DNA of 64,000 bases from Euglena gracilis (Eukaryota; Euglenida; Euglenophyceae; Euglenales): contig CP154957.1 in the NCBI GenBank assembly GCA_039621445.1, positions 6,906,966 to 6,970,965 of the forward strand, given 5' to 3'. The notes beneath the pieces were generated by a model. It had not been told where the DNA came from. It worked only from the letters and a program-made list of their open reading frames with translations, and did not search any database. The number at the start of each line of letters is the position of its first letter. Positions within the stretch are counted from its first letter, which is position 1. The position numbers and the translations under genes were made by a program. Positions 13,215-22,781 of this stretch are shown here, one piece after another.

Positions 13215-16200
13215 ATGGCCGCCTTTATATTTGGACAGGATTTCAAGACCCTCAGGGGGGCTTTATATTTGGGGGGGGGGTATATTTGGGGGGGAAGCAA
13301 ACTTTTTGGGTGGTCTCTATGACCTTCGGTGGCCTTCAATTGGCCAATTACCAACTTTATGCCAAATTTTTGTTGGGTACCTCCTATTTACCTCAAAAAT
13401 GTGCAATTATTATCCAAAATGAGCATTTTCTCATGTAAAAATGATGTTCCCCCCTCCAAAATGTTTCTCCTTTTCCTTTCCTGGGGCTTTTATATTTGGT
13501 CAGATTATTAAACCCCCTGGGGGGGCTTAACATTTGGGGGCGGGGTGAAGAATGTGTCATTTCAGAACAAATCAAAATTTTCAAAAAAATGCAAAAACAA
13601 AACGGGCAAAAAATAAAACGATGGGAAAAAATGCGAAAAATTGGTGTTTCGCTTAAAAAAAAATGCACAGAAAAATACGAAAACCAAAAATGGGCTTAAA
13701 AAAAAAAAGGAAAATCTGCAAAAAGGTTGCAAAATATTATCATATAATTTTGTAAATTCTTGAAAAAATGGGCAAAATGCAGGAGAAAAAAGACAAAGCA
13801 ATGCGAAAAAAAATACTCTGCGCATTTGCCCCCCTGCTCCAGTTCAGCAGTTGGTTGGACCCTTCCTTTTGACCCCCCCCCAGCCAGTAGTTTTTTTCTG
13901 GCCAACGGGAACCCCTCCCTCAAGGTCCTTGAGGAAACTGCTGCTGGACAAAACCGGTTCACAGGTCTTCAGCCTGCCATGCAGTCAGAGGTTTCACGCT
14001 GATACCTAAAACAACTCCTGCCAAAAGAAAAGCTGCTCTCAATGGCGAGATGCGCTGGCATTCATTCAGGCTTCATGAATGTCATACTGCCATTTGAGGG
14101 ACGCCTGTGTGCGTACTCCAGCTCCACATGGATCTTCCCCTCGCAGATACTGCGCAGCTTCTGGATCAGCTGCACTTTAACCTCCTTGGACGGGGTTAAG
14201 TCGACTGCCTTGGGTACAGCATGCTGTATGCCAAGCTCACGTAGCCAAAAGTGAACATCAAAACAAACCCATATGCACAAACCCCCCCAAAAAAGAACTG
14301 GGTCTTACTGCCTTGGCTCCATTGCTGGAAGCCTTCAGGAGGATCTTGTTTTGGCATCCATTCTTTGGATGCCAAGATCCATTTTTTTTGGCCGATCCGG
14401 CCCCAAAATTGTTGTTTGGGTCTCAAAAATACACAAAAGGCTTCGGCGCTTCGCGCCATGTGCAAATTAATATATATTTGATTGATTGCTTTGTTATGAT
14501 TCTGTGGTGTCAAAAATCTGGAAAAAAAAACATCTCAAATAGGGTTTCAGTAAATTTTTGAAAAACTTTTATCACTGTCCCTGGCGCTTGTCTGGAATTT
14601 GAGCTTGTTTTTGGATGTTTGCTGTGGGTCAGGGGTTTTTTTAAGACCGGGGGGGTTTAAGACTGGGGGGGCCCCCCCGGGGGGGGGGGGGGGGGGGTCC
14701 GGGGGACCCACAAAAAAATGGCCGAAAAATCGCGAAAAGTGCTAAAAATAGAATTTTTTCGGCGCCTGCGGCGCCGAAAAGTATATCCCACCCCCCTCCA
14801 GGGGGGGGGGGCTCGGCCGGACCCACCCACCCTACCCCCCCCCCCGGGGGTCCAAACTTAAAAAAATCCCTGCTGTGGGTGTTGTTTTGGCAAGGGTCTT
14901 GTTCTGGGGGCTGTTTTGGCGAGAGCCCAGGATGAGGGAGAGAGCCATCTCCAGGGACATGAAACACCAAAGAGGTGGTGAAAAAATATGCAAAAACCCT
15001 GAAAACAAATTACAAAAAAAGTGGCATCACTTATAATTTGCCAAGGGGCTATTCAAACCTGGCACGAATCTCCGAAGCTCCGAAGGACTTGATATGCCCA
15101 TGACCAGCATATCTTTTCAAAATCAAACAGATGAATGGAGGCGTCATCTCACGCACCCCAGCCGCCACCATCATCATCACTACTCGACACCACCGGACAC
15201 AGCCGGCCGGCCGATCGCCTCCTGCACGATGACGCTCTGCACCTGCTTCATCTGGCTGCGCTTCTTCATCAGCAGCTCCGCCTGCTCCATGAGCTGCTCC
15301 CAGTCCTTGGCGTCGATGAGCACCGTGATGACCTGCGGCGACGTACAGGCAGGCATTGTATTTTTCTTAAGGGTTTTTTTATAAAAGAAATCTTAAAATT
15401 CCTTAAAATGCACCTGAAAATTTTTGGCCAAAATGCCTTAATATGCCTTAAAAACTCGGACCGGCAGAACTTTCTCTGACCAAGCAAAAAAATCAAAAGC
15501 GCAAAATCTCAACAAAAACAGGCCAAGTCCGGTGGGGAAAATCATTCCTGGCATCGCTGGAACATTGTCCATCCATCCAAAAATCACAACAACGTGTTTT
15601 TCGCCTTTTTTTTTTAATTTTGAACCACATGCAAAATCAAAACGTTGGTTCGATGCCGGACAGCCCTTGGACTGCCCCGGAAAATGGGGACCGAACAAAA
15701 GCCTGAAAATTCCTAAAAATTAAATTTTTTGACTTTTTTGCCTTCAAAGAAATAATTCCTGACAGCAGGGAATCCCCCCAGGGCATCTCGGCGCAGAGGT
15801 CGATGTGCAGGACGCCTGACATTGCCAACGCCTTGGTGTAGGGCGGTGCTTAAGCAAAAATTTCCGATCTCAGCGCATTGAATGCAAAGTCCGCAAGGGG
15901 AAAATGGCCAAAAATGGCCATGTTTTGGCAAAAACGTGTCGACTTCGGGGGAAAAAGTGATTTCTGGAAAACGTGAAGGGAGGAATCGCGCAAAAAATTT
16001 TCCGTCGCCTTCGGCACCGGGTCACGTTGGCGGTTCTTTGCCGAGCCCCCTCCTGCCGAGGTCTGGGCCAAAACAAAATTCGGTTTCAAGGAATGCCTTG
16101 TGTGCTAAACAACACCCACAGCGGCCCACGGTGTATTATTTGTCCACTGGAGCTTGGGGGCTGAGACGGGGTGTTTTTTTTGGAGGTCTCCTTGGGATAC

Positions 16201-16862
16201 GGGCCACACCTCCTTCGCCAGCTTCTGCGTGGACTTCGTGTCGCCGCCGAGGCGGGTGGTCTTCTCCATCGCAATCAGCGTCTCGATGGCCTCCGCCACC
16301 TTGCCGTCCGCAGGGTTTGAGTGAAGGGCAGGTGGAGGGGGTCCAGACCATACCATTGCTTACTGACCCGGACCCGGGGAAGGGAAGGGGGATTCATTTT
16401 TCACTTTCAAAAAACCAGCCAGTCACTTTTCAAACACCAGTCACCCACTTCCCATCTCCCCTGGGGGGGGGGGGGTCGGTCACATTAGCAACTCGGCCAA
16501 ATATGGCACAAAATCAAATAAATAAACTAAAATAATAATAAAAATGCCAAAATGCCAAAAAAAAAATGGCGCGGAGGCCGCTTTCGGCCAATCCCCGACC
16601 CTCCCCCGGGGGGGTCTGGAACCAAAAATAAATCAGTCACGCCGAAAATACCAGCACGGGGGGGACCATCTTCAGCAATGCCTGGGCCCCCAAGGTCAAG
16701 GGGGGACACCTCCCCACCCCAACCCCGGACACCCCCCCCTCGTATCAAACCCTGCCCGTCCCGCACAAACTCCCGCGCCTTCTCCAGCGCCGCGGTGGCC
16801 TGGGCAGAGAAGTCCTCCTCGGGCCGGAAGGCGCCAATCTTCCACTCGCGCTCGTCAGCCAT
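195..16862 (-). CDS. RPN5: 26S proteasome regulatory subunit Rpn5 (PSMD12), 13 exons
   Basis: Rpn5 is a scaffold subunit of the proteasome lid, built of helical repeats followed by a PCI domain and a C-terminal helix that joins the lid helical bundle. The 13 exons sum to 1461 nt (486 codons plus stop) with no internal stop. The order of conserved blocks follows Rpn5 throughout: [10 protein letters not shown] (about residues 40-49), KKRSQMKQ (90s), [14 protein letters not shown] (about 135-150), VETIGNMEK (170s), [20 protein letters not shown] (about 230-250), [19 protein letters not shown] (320s), then the PCI part [27 protein letters not shown] and [11 protein letters not shown]. Animal and plant Rpn5 proteins are about 450 residues; the extra length is mainly an acidic/Lys-rich insert near residues 290-312 and a tail of about 15 residues after the ITKEQMV helix. 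Seven introns are GT-AG and five are nonconventional (CAG/CTG type). Identity is very secure; individual boundaries are about 85% secure. Confidence 0.93.
981..1055 (-). CDS. RPN5: RPN5 exon 12 (residues 394-418)
   Basis: Encodes [16 protein letters not shown], the PCI winged-helix segment, joined without a gap to exon 11. It starts five bases after CTG. The end is GTGAG before a GT donor (GTGTGC), phase 2, giving the join VSDRLVSAKVNR. Confidence 0.9.
1429..1526 (-). CDS. RPN5: RPN5 exon 11 (residues 362-393)
   Basis: Encodes [20 protein letters not shown] to YTRLTLGR, a core PCI motif. The acceptor is GTGTGGCAG. The downstream intron is nonconventional and carries family A element ends (see findings). 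Confidence 0.92.
2428..2520. repeat. Family B left end
   Basis: CAGGCATTATTTTCATGAGG followed by the CTTAAAATGCC repeats typical of family B. Confidence 0.55.
2500..3200. repeat. Decayed family A/B material split by a foldback insert
   Basis: Family core motifs (CGATTTTGGGGGAAAA to the left, TTCTGGCATCCTTGGACC to the right) are separated by the foldback element at 2,733-3,019. Removing it rejoins a recognisable core. Confidence 0.65.
2733..3019. mobile_element. Foldback element with telomere-like tracts
   Basis: Ends GGCAGCCTTCAACTAAATGG and CATTTAGCTGGAGGCTGCC, then G/C runs, then GGAATAGGGTTAGGG facing its own inverse. Nearly the whole 287 bp can fold on itself. Flanks AAAAACAT and AAAATTAT. 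Confidence 0.82.
3476..3620 (-). CDS. RPN5: RPN5 exon 10 (residues 313-361)
   Basis: Encodes [20 protein letters not shown] and [10 protein letters not shown], the [21 protein letters not shown] block at the start of the PCI region. It starts five bases after CTG; it could start at 3,661 if the intron is GT-AG. The donor is CAG then GTGCGG. Confidence 0.85.
4170..4205. repeat. Interstitial TTAGGG tract
   Basis: GGAATAGGG followed by three further TTAGGG units, at the start of a decayed foldback copy (about 4,100-4,335) that ends in CCCTAACC-like remnants. Confidence 0.7.
4858..4964 (-). CDS. RPN5: RPN5 exon 9 (residues 278-312)
   Basis: Encodes [20 protein letters not shown] and a Lys/Glu-rich segment ending AKEKEK. 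The acceptor is CCAACAG. The 3' end is inferred as nonconventional (GCC-CAG), which avoids about 20 extra residues. A GT donor (GTGGCT at 4,841) paired with an AG at 3,662 is the alternative. Confidence 0.75.
5095..5256. repeat. Truncated family A copy next to RPN5 exon 8
   Basis: Contains GGTGGTCCTTAAG, GCAGCCTTGGACCATC and a second GGGCGGTCCTTAA that stops within 2 bp of the exon 8 donor. Confidence 0.6.
5258..5403 (-). CDS. RPN5: RPN5 exon 8 (residues 229-277)
   Basis: Encodes [20 protein letters not shown] through ATTEEKLQ, the conserved LMIRYY and ICKHYRAIYD region. There is no AG just upstream, but CTG plus five bases is there, as for a nonconventional acceptor. The donor is CAG then GTGCCT. 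Confidence 0.86.
5757..5935. repeat. Family H repeat
   Basis: GGTCAATTTTGGGGTCC, then CCCGCCTCCAGCGGGG and GGACCCACCCACCC. Recurs at 14.6, 16.9, 33.5 and 36.9 kb. Confidence 0.6.
7351..7397 (-). CDS. RPN5: RPN5 exon 7 (47 bp, residues 213-228)
   Basis: A small exon encoding [16 protein letters not shown]. It follows TTTTCCAG with the phase that exon 6 needs and supplies the residues expected between KKI and LLIRY in Rpn5. The downstream intron starts ATT-CAG and ends CTG plus five C residues; its ends pair at 7 of 9 positions. Confidence 0.8.
7834..7982. repeat. (GAT)n microsatellite
   Basis: About 150 bp of GAT/GTT triplets. Open frames here are artefacts. Confidence 0.95.
8006..8416. mobile_element. 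Foldback element with CGTACGACC ends
   Basis: CCCCTAGTCGTACGACC at the left faces GGTCATACGACTAGGGG at the right. Inside are two copies of an 80-bp unit (GGTCACAGGTTGCAGG) and a GCGCGAAGCGCC hairpin. Confidence 0.6.
8730..8854 (-). CDS. RPN5: RPN5 exon 6 (residues 172-212)
   Basis: Encodes [20 protein letters not shown] to IMYKKIPQ, the Rpn5 VET-G-MEK signature. It has a good conventional acceptor (CTTCCCAG) and donor (AG then GTGGGT), ending in phase 2. Confidence 0.92.
9140..9345. repeat. Degenerate family A copy
   Basis: Core GGCATCCTTGGACCACGTCC and the downstream CCCGTTCAACCCC motif are present; ends are lost. Confidence 0.6.
10231..10560. repeat. Family C repeat
   Basis: Core with GACCGTCGGCGGTCTTCAAT and TGTGCAATTATTATCC, flanked by G runs and TTATATTTGGGG. 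Shared with copies at 13.2, 17.8 and 44.0 kb. Confidence 0.7.
10681..10722. repeat. (ATT)n microsatellite
   Basis: AT then ATT repeats, about 40 bp. Confidence 0.95.
12236..12535. repeat. Family B copy
   Basis: Starts CAGACATTCTTTCTTTAAGG; contains CTGGCATCGCTGGAACAT of the core. Confidence 0.6.
12886..12967 (-). CDS. RPN5: RPN5 exon 5 (residues 144-171)
   Basis: Encodes [20 protein letters not shown] and MQGLQ. It starts five bases after CTG of the nonconventional intron and ends CAG before a GT donor (GTCTAA), phase 0. Confidence 0.87.
13077..13219. repeat. (GGAT)n microsatellite
   Basis: About 35 units of ATGG with few changes; abuts a family C copy. Confidence 0.95.
13217..13532. repeat. 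Family C repeat
   Basis: Core GACCTTCGGTGGCCTTCAAT and TGTGCAATTATTATCC; flanks TTTATATTTGGACAGG and TTATATTTGGTCAG. Confidence 0.72.
14111..14208 (-). CDS. RPN5: RPN5 exon 4 (residues 112-144)
   Basis: Encodes [18 protein letters not shown] to [10 protein letters not shown]. The 3' boundary is nonconventional: the intron begins ACA-CAG, and CAGGCGTCC pairs perfectly with GGACGCCTG at its other end. The join gives VELEYARLTVQLA, gap-free against the VEIERARLTKTLA block; GT-AG alternatives add or lose residues. Confidence 0.85.
14640..14868. repeat. Family H repeat with strong hairpin
   Basis: Long G and C runs, GGCCGGACCCACCCACC, and a perfect TTCGGCGCCTGCGGCGCCGA hairpin at 14,757-14,777. 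Confidence 0.55.
15201..15332 (-). CDS. RPN5: RPN5 exon 3 (residues 68-111)
   Basis: Encodes [14 protein letters not shown] and KKRSQMKQ, matching the AKEW and SKRRSQLKQ block of Rpn5. The acceptor is CGCCGCAG. The donor is probably GTGTCC; an alternative GTGGTG donor 7 nt further on also keeps frame with another acceptor. Confidence 0.85.
15350..15761. mobile_element. Family B element in an RPN5 intron
   Basis: Ends CAGGCATTGTATTTTTCTTA and AAATAATTCCTG; the flanking duplication has decayed (CGTACAGG and ACAGCAGG). Its tip is 17 nt from exon 3. Confidence 0.75.
16210..16305 (-). CDS. RPN5: RPN5 exon 2 (residues 36-67)
   Basis: Encodes [15 protein letters not shown] to STQKLAKE, the first conserved helix pair. 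It starts five bases after CTG, the nonconventional acceptor position, and ends at a GT donor (GTGTGG) in phase 0. Confidence 0.85.
16758..16862 (-). CDS. RPN5: RPN5 exon 1 (start codon, residues 1-35)
   Basis: Begins at the ATG of [13 protein letters not shown] and ends in FVRDG. No usable GT donor keeps the frame. The intron starts GGG then CAG (position +4) and its first bases CAGGGTTTG are exactly complementary to CAAACCCTG at the intron's far end, so a nonconventional splice to exon 2 is inferred; it gives [12 protein letters not shown], which aligns to Rpn5 without a gap. Confidence 0.8.
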
Positions 16863-16900
16863 CGGATGCCCTGCGCGCATCGGGCAGAGAGGCGGAGGGC
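16863..16900 (-). promoter_or_regulatory. RPN5: Candidate 5' leader acceptor of RPN5
   Basis: Just upstream of the RPN5 ATG, reading on the minus strand, a pyrimidine tract (CCTCCGCCTCTCTGCC) leads to GCGCGCAG, with the AG at 16,871-16,872 and the ATG eight bases further on. It could be a spliced-leader addition site, as expected in Euglenozoa, or the acceptor of an ordinary 5' UTR intron. No promoter motif is visible. Confidence 0.4.
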
Positions 16901-16917
16901 CCCACACAGGGAGGGAG

Positions 16918-17130
16918 GGGGAGTCCAGACCCACCCACCCACCCACCCACCCACCACCCAGGAGGGGGCAGCTCAGGGGGCAGCCCATTTTTGGGGTGCC
17001 AATTTTGGGTCCAAAAAAATTGGTGCTACGCACTGAAAATACAGGAAAACCCCGTCTCCAGCGGGGTACCCCGGGGGTGGGGTTTGGCTGGGACCCACCC
17101 TCCCCGGTCACAAAACTAAAAAAAAAAAAA
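16918..17130. repeat. Family H repeat upstream of RPN5
   Basis: Starts with a (CCCA)n run, then GCCAATTTTGGGTCC, CCCCGTCTCCAGCGGGG and GGGACCCACCCTCCCC. Confidence 0.6.
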
Positions 17131-17756
17131 CTCTGTGTGTGTGTGTGCCAGAGGTTCCAGGGGATTCCGGTCCGTTCTAAAACCCCCCTCCCATCCAAGT
17201 GCGCCCTGCCCAAATAAGTGACACGTCCCCGAGGTTCCAGAAGTCCAGTCCAAAAAAGTGCGCATCTCAAAAAAGCCACTTCACACTGAGCCACTTTCAG
17301 GTGGTGCCGAGATAAGTGCCACACCCTTGAGCTTGAGGGTCCGCCCTTTTTCACTTCAAGAGGGGCAACTTGTACATGCGGAAGCAGGATGCAGGGTATG
17401 TTTTGAGGGAGAATCAATAGATCAATCACAATGTACTTCCAATTACGCGAAAAATTCTTCAGCGAGACATTTGGTTCTGGGGGAGTGTATCCCACCTGAA
17501 TTGATGCACTTGTTCATTGTATCTGTTGTGCTTCATTGTATCAGTTGTGCGAAAAGCGCCATTGATGGAAGAAATTAAAAAAAATAATAAGTTAAAATAA
17601 ATTTAAAAAATCAAATAAATAATAAATAAAAATAAAAAATTCGTGGGTCAAGACAGATTTGAGGAGGCCACCTTTTTTCTGAAAACCCGACGATGATGCC
17701 AGGAGTTGTTGCCATCAGTGGTCTTCAAGCAAAAAACCTCCAAAGGTGGTTAAAAA

Positions 17757-18135
17757 CCCGCCCAAAATATAAACCCCCCTGGCTTTATATTTGACGGGAT
17801 TGCAAAAACCTCAGGGGGGGGCTTTAAATTTGGGGGGGGGGGGCATCAAACTTTTTCGGGTGTCCTCTATGACCTTCGGCCGCCTTCAATTGTGGCCAAA
17901 TACCAAATTTTATGGCAAATTTTCGTTGTGTGCCTCCAATTTTTCGCAGAAATGTGCAATTCTTATCCAAAATGGAGCATTTTTGGTTAAAGAAAATGTT
18001 GTATCTACCTAAAAAAATTTATACGTTTTAGTGAATGACACCAGCGTCTGGCTCCACGTCGGGGGGCTTTATAGTTGGGTGGCAAAACCAAACCCCCTGG
18101 GGGGGGGGGGGCTTTATATTTTGGGGGGGGGTACT
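17757..18135. repeat. Family C repeat
   Basis: Core GACCTTCGGCCGCCTTCAAT and ATCCAAAATGGAGCATTTT, between G-rich TTTATATTTG flanks. Confidence 0.72.
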
Positions 18136-18319
18136 TGGTTAGAGCTTGGGTTGGCAGGTTTGCTTTGGGAATGGTCCTGCTCGGCGCAAATTGGCATAAA
18201 CTGACATTTTGAAAAAGCAAGTTACAATTACTTTATGTAAGCCAATAACTCTCACAGCAAGGCAGATGGCAGTCCTTGATGTAAAAAAAAAAAACTATGC
18301 AACCACATACAACACGAAA

Positions 18320-18560
18320 TTCACAAGAAAAATGGCCAAAAGAATCGAAGAATAAAAAAAAGAAAACAGCCTCCAGGGGAAAAAGTCATTCCTGGAAACC
18401 TTGAACCATCGTACATCCTCCCAAAACGTCAAAAACGCGATTTTGGGACTTTTTTTTTGAACTTTCGACCTCATTCAAGGCCCAGACCTGCCTTTTGCCA
18501 GCTCTTGGGCCTAAGAGCGATCTGCAGGCCTAAGGGTGGGGGTTGGTCCAAAATTAACAA
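18320..18560. repeat. Degenerate family A copy
   Basis: Contains TCATTCCTGGAAACCTTGAA and the GGCCCAGACCTGCC segment of the family core; no clear termini. Confidence 0.5.
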
Positions 18561-19409
18561 AAAAAAAACGCTGTCCCATACAGACCCCCTGTGTGGCAAG
18601 GCCTCTGCTTGACACCCCTGAGGATTTCCATTGGCCAGTTGGGGAGTCTGTTACATGACTGCCCGTCCTCAGCAAACACCTTCGGTCACATCCAAAATTG
18701 GTGCTGTAGTTGTTCAGTTAGTAATTCCCCCCCGGCTCCACTTATAACCCCCGGAGGAAAAAATATGATGCAAAAAACATGAGGCCACATGTGACAAACC
18801 AAAATTGTCAAAAAAAACATTTTCTCCCAAATTGCCAGCCTGTCAATTCTGTTTTAAAGAATGTAATGAAAAGTTATCGTTATTTACAAACACATTATAC
18901 ACATAGCATTGCAAAAAGTTTCAAAATCTGGACGCACCGGAGGGTTACAGGTGGGGCCCATAAATGTCGCTTTTTCAAAAACAGGGGTCAAAGAAAGGTA
19001 TTCGAGGCAACTCTATGGCGTTTCACAAAAAAAACTGATATAAGTTCTCATTCAATTCCCAAAAGTTTTTTCGGAGCACCACATGATCCTGGATCCTACA
19101 ACCCCTGGGTTCCCCGGGGTTATGACGGGATATAAAACTGGGGTCTGTTCCACAGGAAAGATGGAAAAGAAACCCATCGGAAACTCCACTGGAAAGCTTT
19201 GGGTTAAAACCCCCTCCCCTCATGACCACAGGTTGCTCCTGTGATGGTGGCACTTGCTGTGGACAGCCCCATCGGTGTAGGGTATGGCTTTTGTTGGGCA
19301 AAAATCCAGCATCCCCACCGACATCCCAGCGTTACTTGCTTGTGGGGAGGTTAGCATGCAGGTTGCCAAATTCACGACAAATGCCCAGAAAGTCAGCAAC
19401 TATCTGAAT

Positions 19410-19809
19410 CAGGGGGTCCTCAACAGGAAAAAAAAATTCCCGCCCCAGCACAGTCGATGAAAATCCATAGGAAAAACTGACAAAAAAGGGCCATAATTTG
19501 ACAAAAATGGGTCGACTTCGGGAAAAAAATGATTTCGGGCATCCTTGCAAGGTTGGGTTTTGTTTTTGTATTTTGGGGGGGTCCCAAAAAACAAAATTTT
19601 GGGGGGGGGACCCAAAACCCAAAACCCAACCTTGATCCTTGGACCATGGCCCATCCACCCAAAATCTCAAAAAGTGCGTTTTTCGACTGTTTTGATTTTT
19701 GACCCCATTCGACCCCCAGATCGGCCATTGGCCGTCCTTTAGGCCCAAGGGCGGTCCTGAAGGGGGTTCAAGGAAAAAAGAAACTCCCCGTCCCTCATGG
19801 ACGGCCCTG
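19410..19809. mobile_element. Family A element with a small insert
   Basis: Ends CAGGGGGTCC and GGACGGCCCTG; flanks ATCTGAAT and GTCTGAAT. Longer than its relatives because of the 87-bp insert at 19,548-19,634. Confidence 0.82.
19548..19634. mobile_element. 87-bp inverted-repeat insert inside a family A copy
   Basis: Ends CAAGGTTGGGTTTTG and its exact inverse; ATCCTTG is duplicated on both sides. It is almost entirely palindromic with internal G/C runs. Confidence 0.8.
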
Positions 19810-21762
19810 GTCTGAATAGAACATCAGGAGTCGTTCAAGTCCCTTCATCTTCTTCATCATTCATTAAGTGTCTCCAAAAAAATTATCTACTCTTGCACCT
19901 GTGCATCCCCCCTTTTAACCCCCCCCCTCCTTTGCATTCCCCCCTTTTATGCCACTTTGCCGAAAAGCTGACACTGCTGCAGATGTGCCCTTCTGGAGGA
20001 AATTATATGAGGTGAATATAGGTGGAAAGGTGATTTCTGCTGACTGGGTATGTTGAAAGGTGGACTGATGGAGTGCAGTCAATGAAGGCATCGTCGCTGG
20101 TGCTAACCAGTGCCGATCAAACTGCCAGACTTGAGTGAACGACATATCCATTGGAGGCGGCAATAATTACAACAGCGGCTTGTCTAGCTAGGTGAGCGAG
20201 GAATGGAGGGCATTGTGCACACGGAGAGGGAGAAAACGTGGAGCGCCATGTCAGCATGTGCAGCCTTCGCTTTGTCCTCCATGATCAGAAATGCCTCACT
20301 TTTTGTCTGGGATTTGGTTTATTTTGACAGGTTGTTCCCTTTGCATGTTGCGTTTGGCACTGTGTGCCCGAACGAAGGAGGACTTGGATCTGAGGGGAGA
20401 ACTCAATTAAGGCCATTAATCTATTGGTGCTTAACAAATCGCCACCACAAAGATCTCAACAGAACTATCAATGAGATTACTCGTAAACTCCCTCTTCACA
20501 AGCGCAGGGGTGCGGAGCGCAAATTTTAAGGACGTAGTTTCGGAACCCCAGGGGTGCGCACATATTACGGCACTGCGCACTTATGGCAAAGCACAAAATA
20601 CGGGATTTTCCACCACTCTTTTTCAATTTTCTCCTCCTTGTGGTGTGGAGCAATGAGTCGGGTGATTATGTCTCAAATTTGGGTTTGGACGATAGAACTG
20701 TATAAATATTTGGTGAGAAGGAGATGTGACAGTGATTTCTCCTTTGGCAGGGTGCGCACTTTTTAGGGAGGCAGTTTTGTACACTTTGGGGGGTGCGCAC
20801 TTATCAGGGGGGGGTTATCTCCGAAAGGATCCAGCCAGAAAGCTGGACATAGGCGGTGACTGGGGGAAATGGTGGGTATATCCCCCAGGATCGTGGGATT
20901 GATTTTTTCCAGGTCACGGCTACTTACTCGAGGAAAACATGGCGAACAAACATGAAGAAAGCATGTTTGAACAAGCATACAAACATGCTCTGCATCTTTG
21001 TTCAAACGAAAATGCGACGCCTGAAATTTGGTGTTGTTTGAGCGACTTGATCCCACAGAGTTGAAGGTTGTTGAAGGTTAAAGGTCAGGTGTTTCCATAG
21101 CAATTCCCAGTGACCAAAATGGAAGGACAAAGTGTTCGGCAGGCCAAGCTGTTAAGCTGGCTGAAAAGAAAGCGTGCCGAAAGGGGTGAGCACCATGGGT
21201 GGGAAATGACAAGATAGGATACAACCGACTGTGCCTGAAGCAGACGGCGTAACAGTGAGAGAGCCCACACCAAAATAATTATATAGACCGTCCCCTGCAA
21301 AGAAGTTCATCAGCATCTGTGCTTTTATTGTTTGTGCAGCAGATTGGGGGGGGGGTGACCATGCATGACTGCTTTCTGTTTTGGTTGGAGGTGACGTCCT
21401 TAACCAACTTCATCTTTCCAGGTGTCGCCAGTCAACCCACTTCCATGAGAAGGCTGTTGCAAAGATGCTCTGTTATGCTGATGAGCGGGTTAAAAAAAAA
21501 AACCCTGCACAGAACTCCACCAAACCCCCCACCAATCAGAAATTGTGACGTGGGGGCTTCTGTTCAAGTTTAGGGGCGCCTCTTTACCATTTGTACCATT
21601 TGTTCACGCCAAAAAAACTTTCGGCACTTCATGCTGTGGTGGATCTGGGGCTCGAATGGATCAAAAATTAATTAATTTTAAAAAAACTGATCAATCTTTT
21701 AATGAAAAGTAAATTAAAAAAAAAAGGGGGGGAAACTACTGGCTTTTTTTTGATGTTTTGGG

Positions 21763-21880
21763 CAGGCATTTTTTTTGTGAAGGCACCTTTAAAACCCACT
21801 TTAAAAAAGTTTCAAAAACCTTAATTATTTTGGCCAAATGCCTCAAAAGACCTCAAAATGCCTTTGATGCTTTCTCCAAC
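21763..21880. repeat. Family B partial copy
   Basis: Starts CAGGCATTTTTTTTGTGAAG, then the CTTTAAAACC and CCTCAAAATGCC repeats. Confidence 0.5.
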
Positions 21881-22692
21881 CACCCTTGGAGCTGCATCAA
21901 CTTGTTTCAGTGGGGGGTGTCCGCACCCAGCCAAGAGCTGAAGCTGAAGAAAAGCCCCCTCCCCCAAATGATCAGGGTCCTCTCCTTTCAGGAAATCCCC
22001 CGGGTCACACACACCCCAACAGCCACTTATATTTTTTTGTTCCCCAACCATCACTGCAACCTTCTTTCCGTTCTAAGAGAAACCAGAAAACCCCCCGAAG
22101 AACAGGCATCGAACCACTCTACTGAGACACCGCCAAGGATCGGTCTCCTTCGTGGACCCTTGAGGCGAGGGGGAAGAGGGACGGTCATGCGATCGGCGGA
22201 CAAAAAAAGAGGAACGTCGACAGGTCCACACGGGGCCAGAGCTACTGTCTCCCGGGCTGGTCGGCAGGCCGGGGTCAACTATTCACAGCGGAGGGGCCGA
22301 CGGTGGCCGTCTGGGGTGGCTCAACCCCAGTCAGGGGGTGGCCGCAGGGTGCCCTGGTGGGGTGGGGTGGCAAGTCAGACAGCAACACTGCACAAGGCTG
22401 ATATTCTGATGCGCAGAAGTGCAAAAGGGGTAAATTAAAAATGCTTGGTGAAGTCACTCCGACACTTCACCGACAACAAATCTAAAAGTGAAAACGCCCT
22501 CTCTCAAACCCAAGTGCAGGTGATGAATATTTGGCCAGCGCGGACTGCTAAAACGTGTGAGGCCTCCTCTGTTTTTCTTGTGGGCCGAAAGGCCTTGAAG
22601 AAAGGGAGGAAGGAGAAAAATGGACAACACGTTCCATTGCGCTCAGAGGCGGAAATCCGGTTCAAAAACCTCCTCCGCCGAAACAAACACAC

Positions 22693-22781
22693 CACTGCTG
22701 GCACACTGCCCGGGGACACGTTGATGGAACTCCTCCGAGCGGCCGCAGTCATCCCCGACCAGGCAATTCTGGGGCTGGTGT
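22693..22781 (-). CDS. ARM gene exon, Ser-rich, near the C-terminus
   Basis: Encodes DTSPRIAWSGMTAAARRSSI and NVSPGSVPAV. Acceptor GGCCCGCAG with the phase the previous exon needs. A GT donor (GTGTGT) follows; if unused, the frame stays open to a TGA at 22,504, which would make this the terminal exon. Confidence 0.5.

Larger units (their letters stand above)
16900..22500. other. Spacer between the two genes, repeats only
   Basis: No exon-like sequence was found on either strand. The spacer holds a family H copy, a family C copy (17,757-18,135), degenerate family A (18,320-18,560), the family A copy at 19,410-19,809 and part of a family B copy (from 21,763). It must include the RPN5 5' region and probably the ARM gene 3' UTR. 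Confidence 0.6.

Noticed and set aside
13079-13438. Trp-Met-Asp repeat protein
   Set aside because: Translation of the (GGAT)n microsatellite and adjoining family C repeat.
16745-16765. Frameshift or G-run error between RPN5 exons 1 and 2, and at 45.2 kb
   Set aside because: GT-AG reading suggested single-base errors; the nonconventional intron model removes the need for one at exon 1. The 45.2-kb case stays open and is noted in that exon.
16527-17495. Minus-strand open frame of 322 codons
   Set aside because: Only its MADEREWK part is RPN5 exon 1; the rest is family H repeat and intron read through by chance.
22095-22135. tRNA-like arms on the minus strand (GGTTCGATGCC, CTCAGTAGAGTGG)
   Set aside because: The two boxes are adjacent rather than 30-60 bp apart and no acceptor stem pairs.
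21758-22438. Plus-strand open frame of 226 codons
   Set aside because: Begins inside a family B repeat and continues through unrelated GC-rich sequence; composition shifts along its length.
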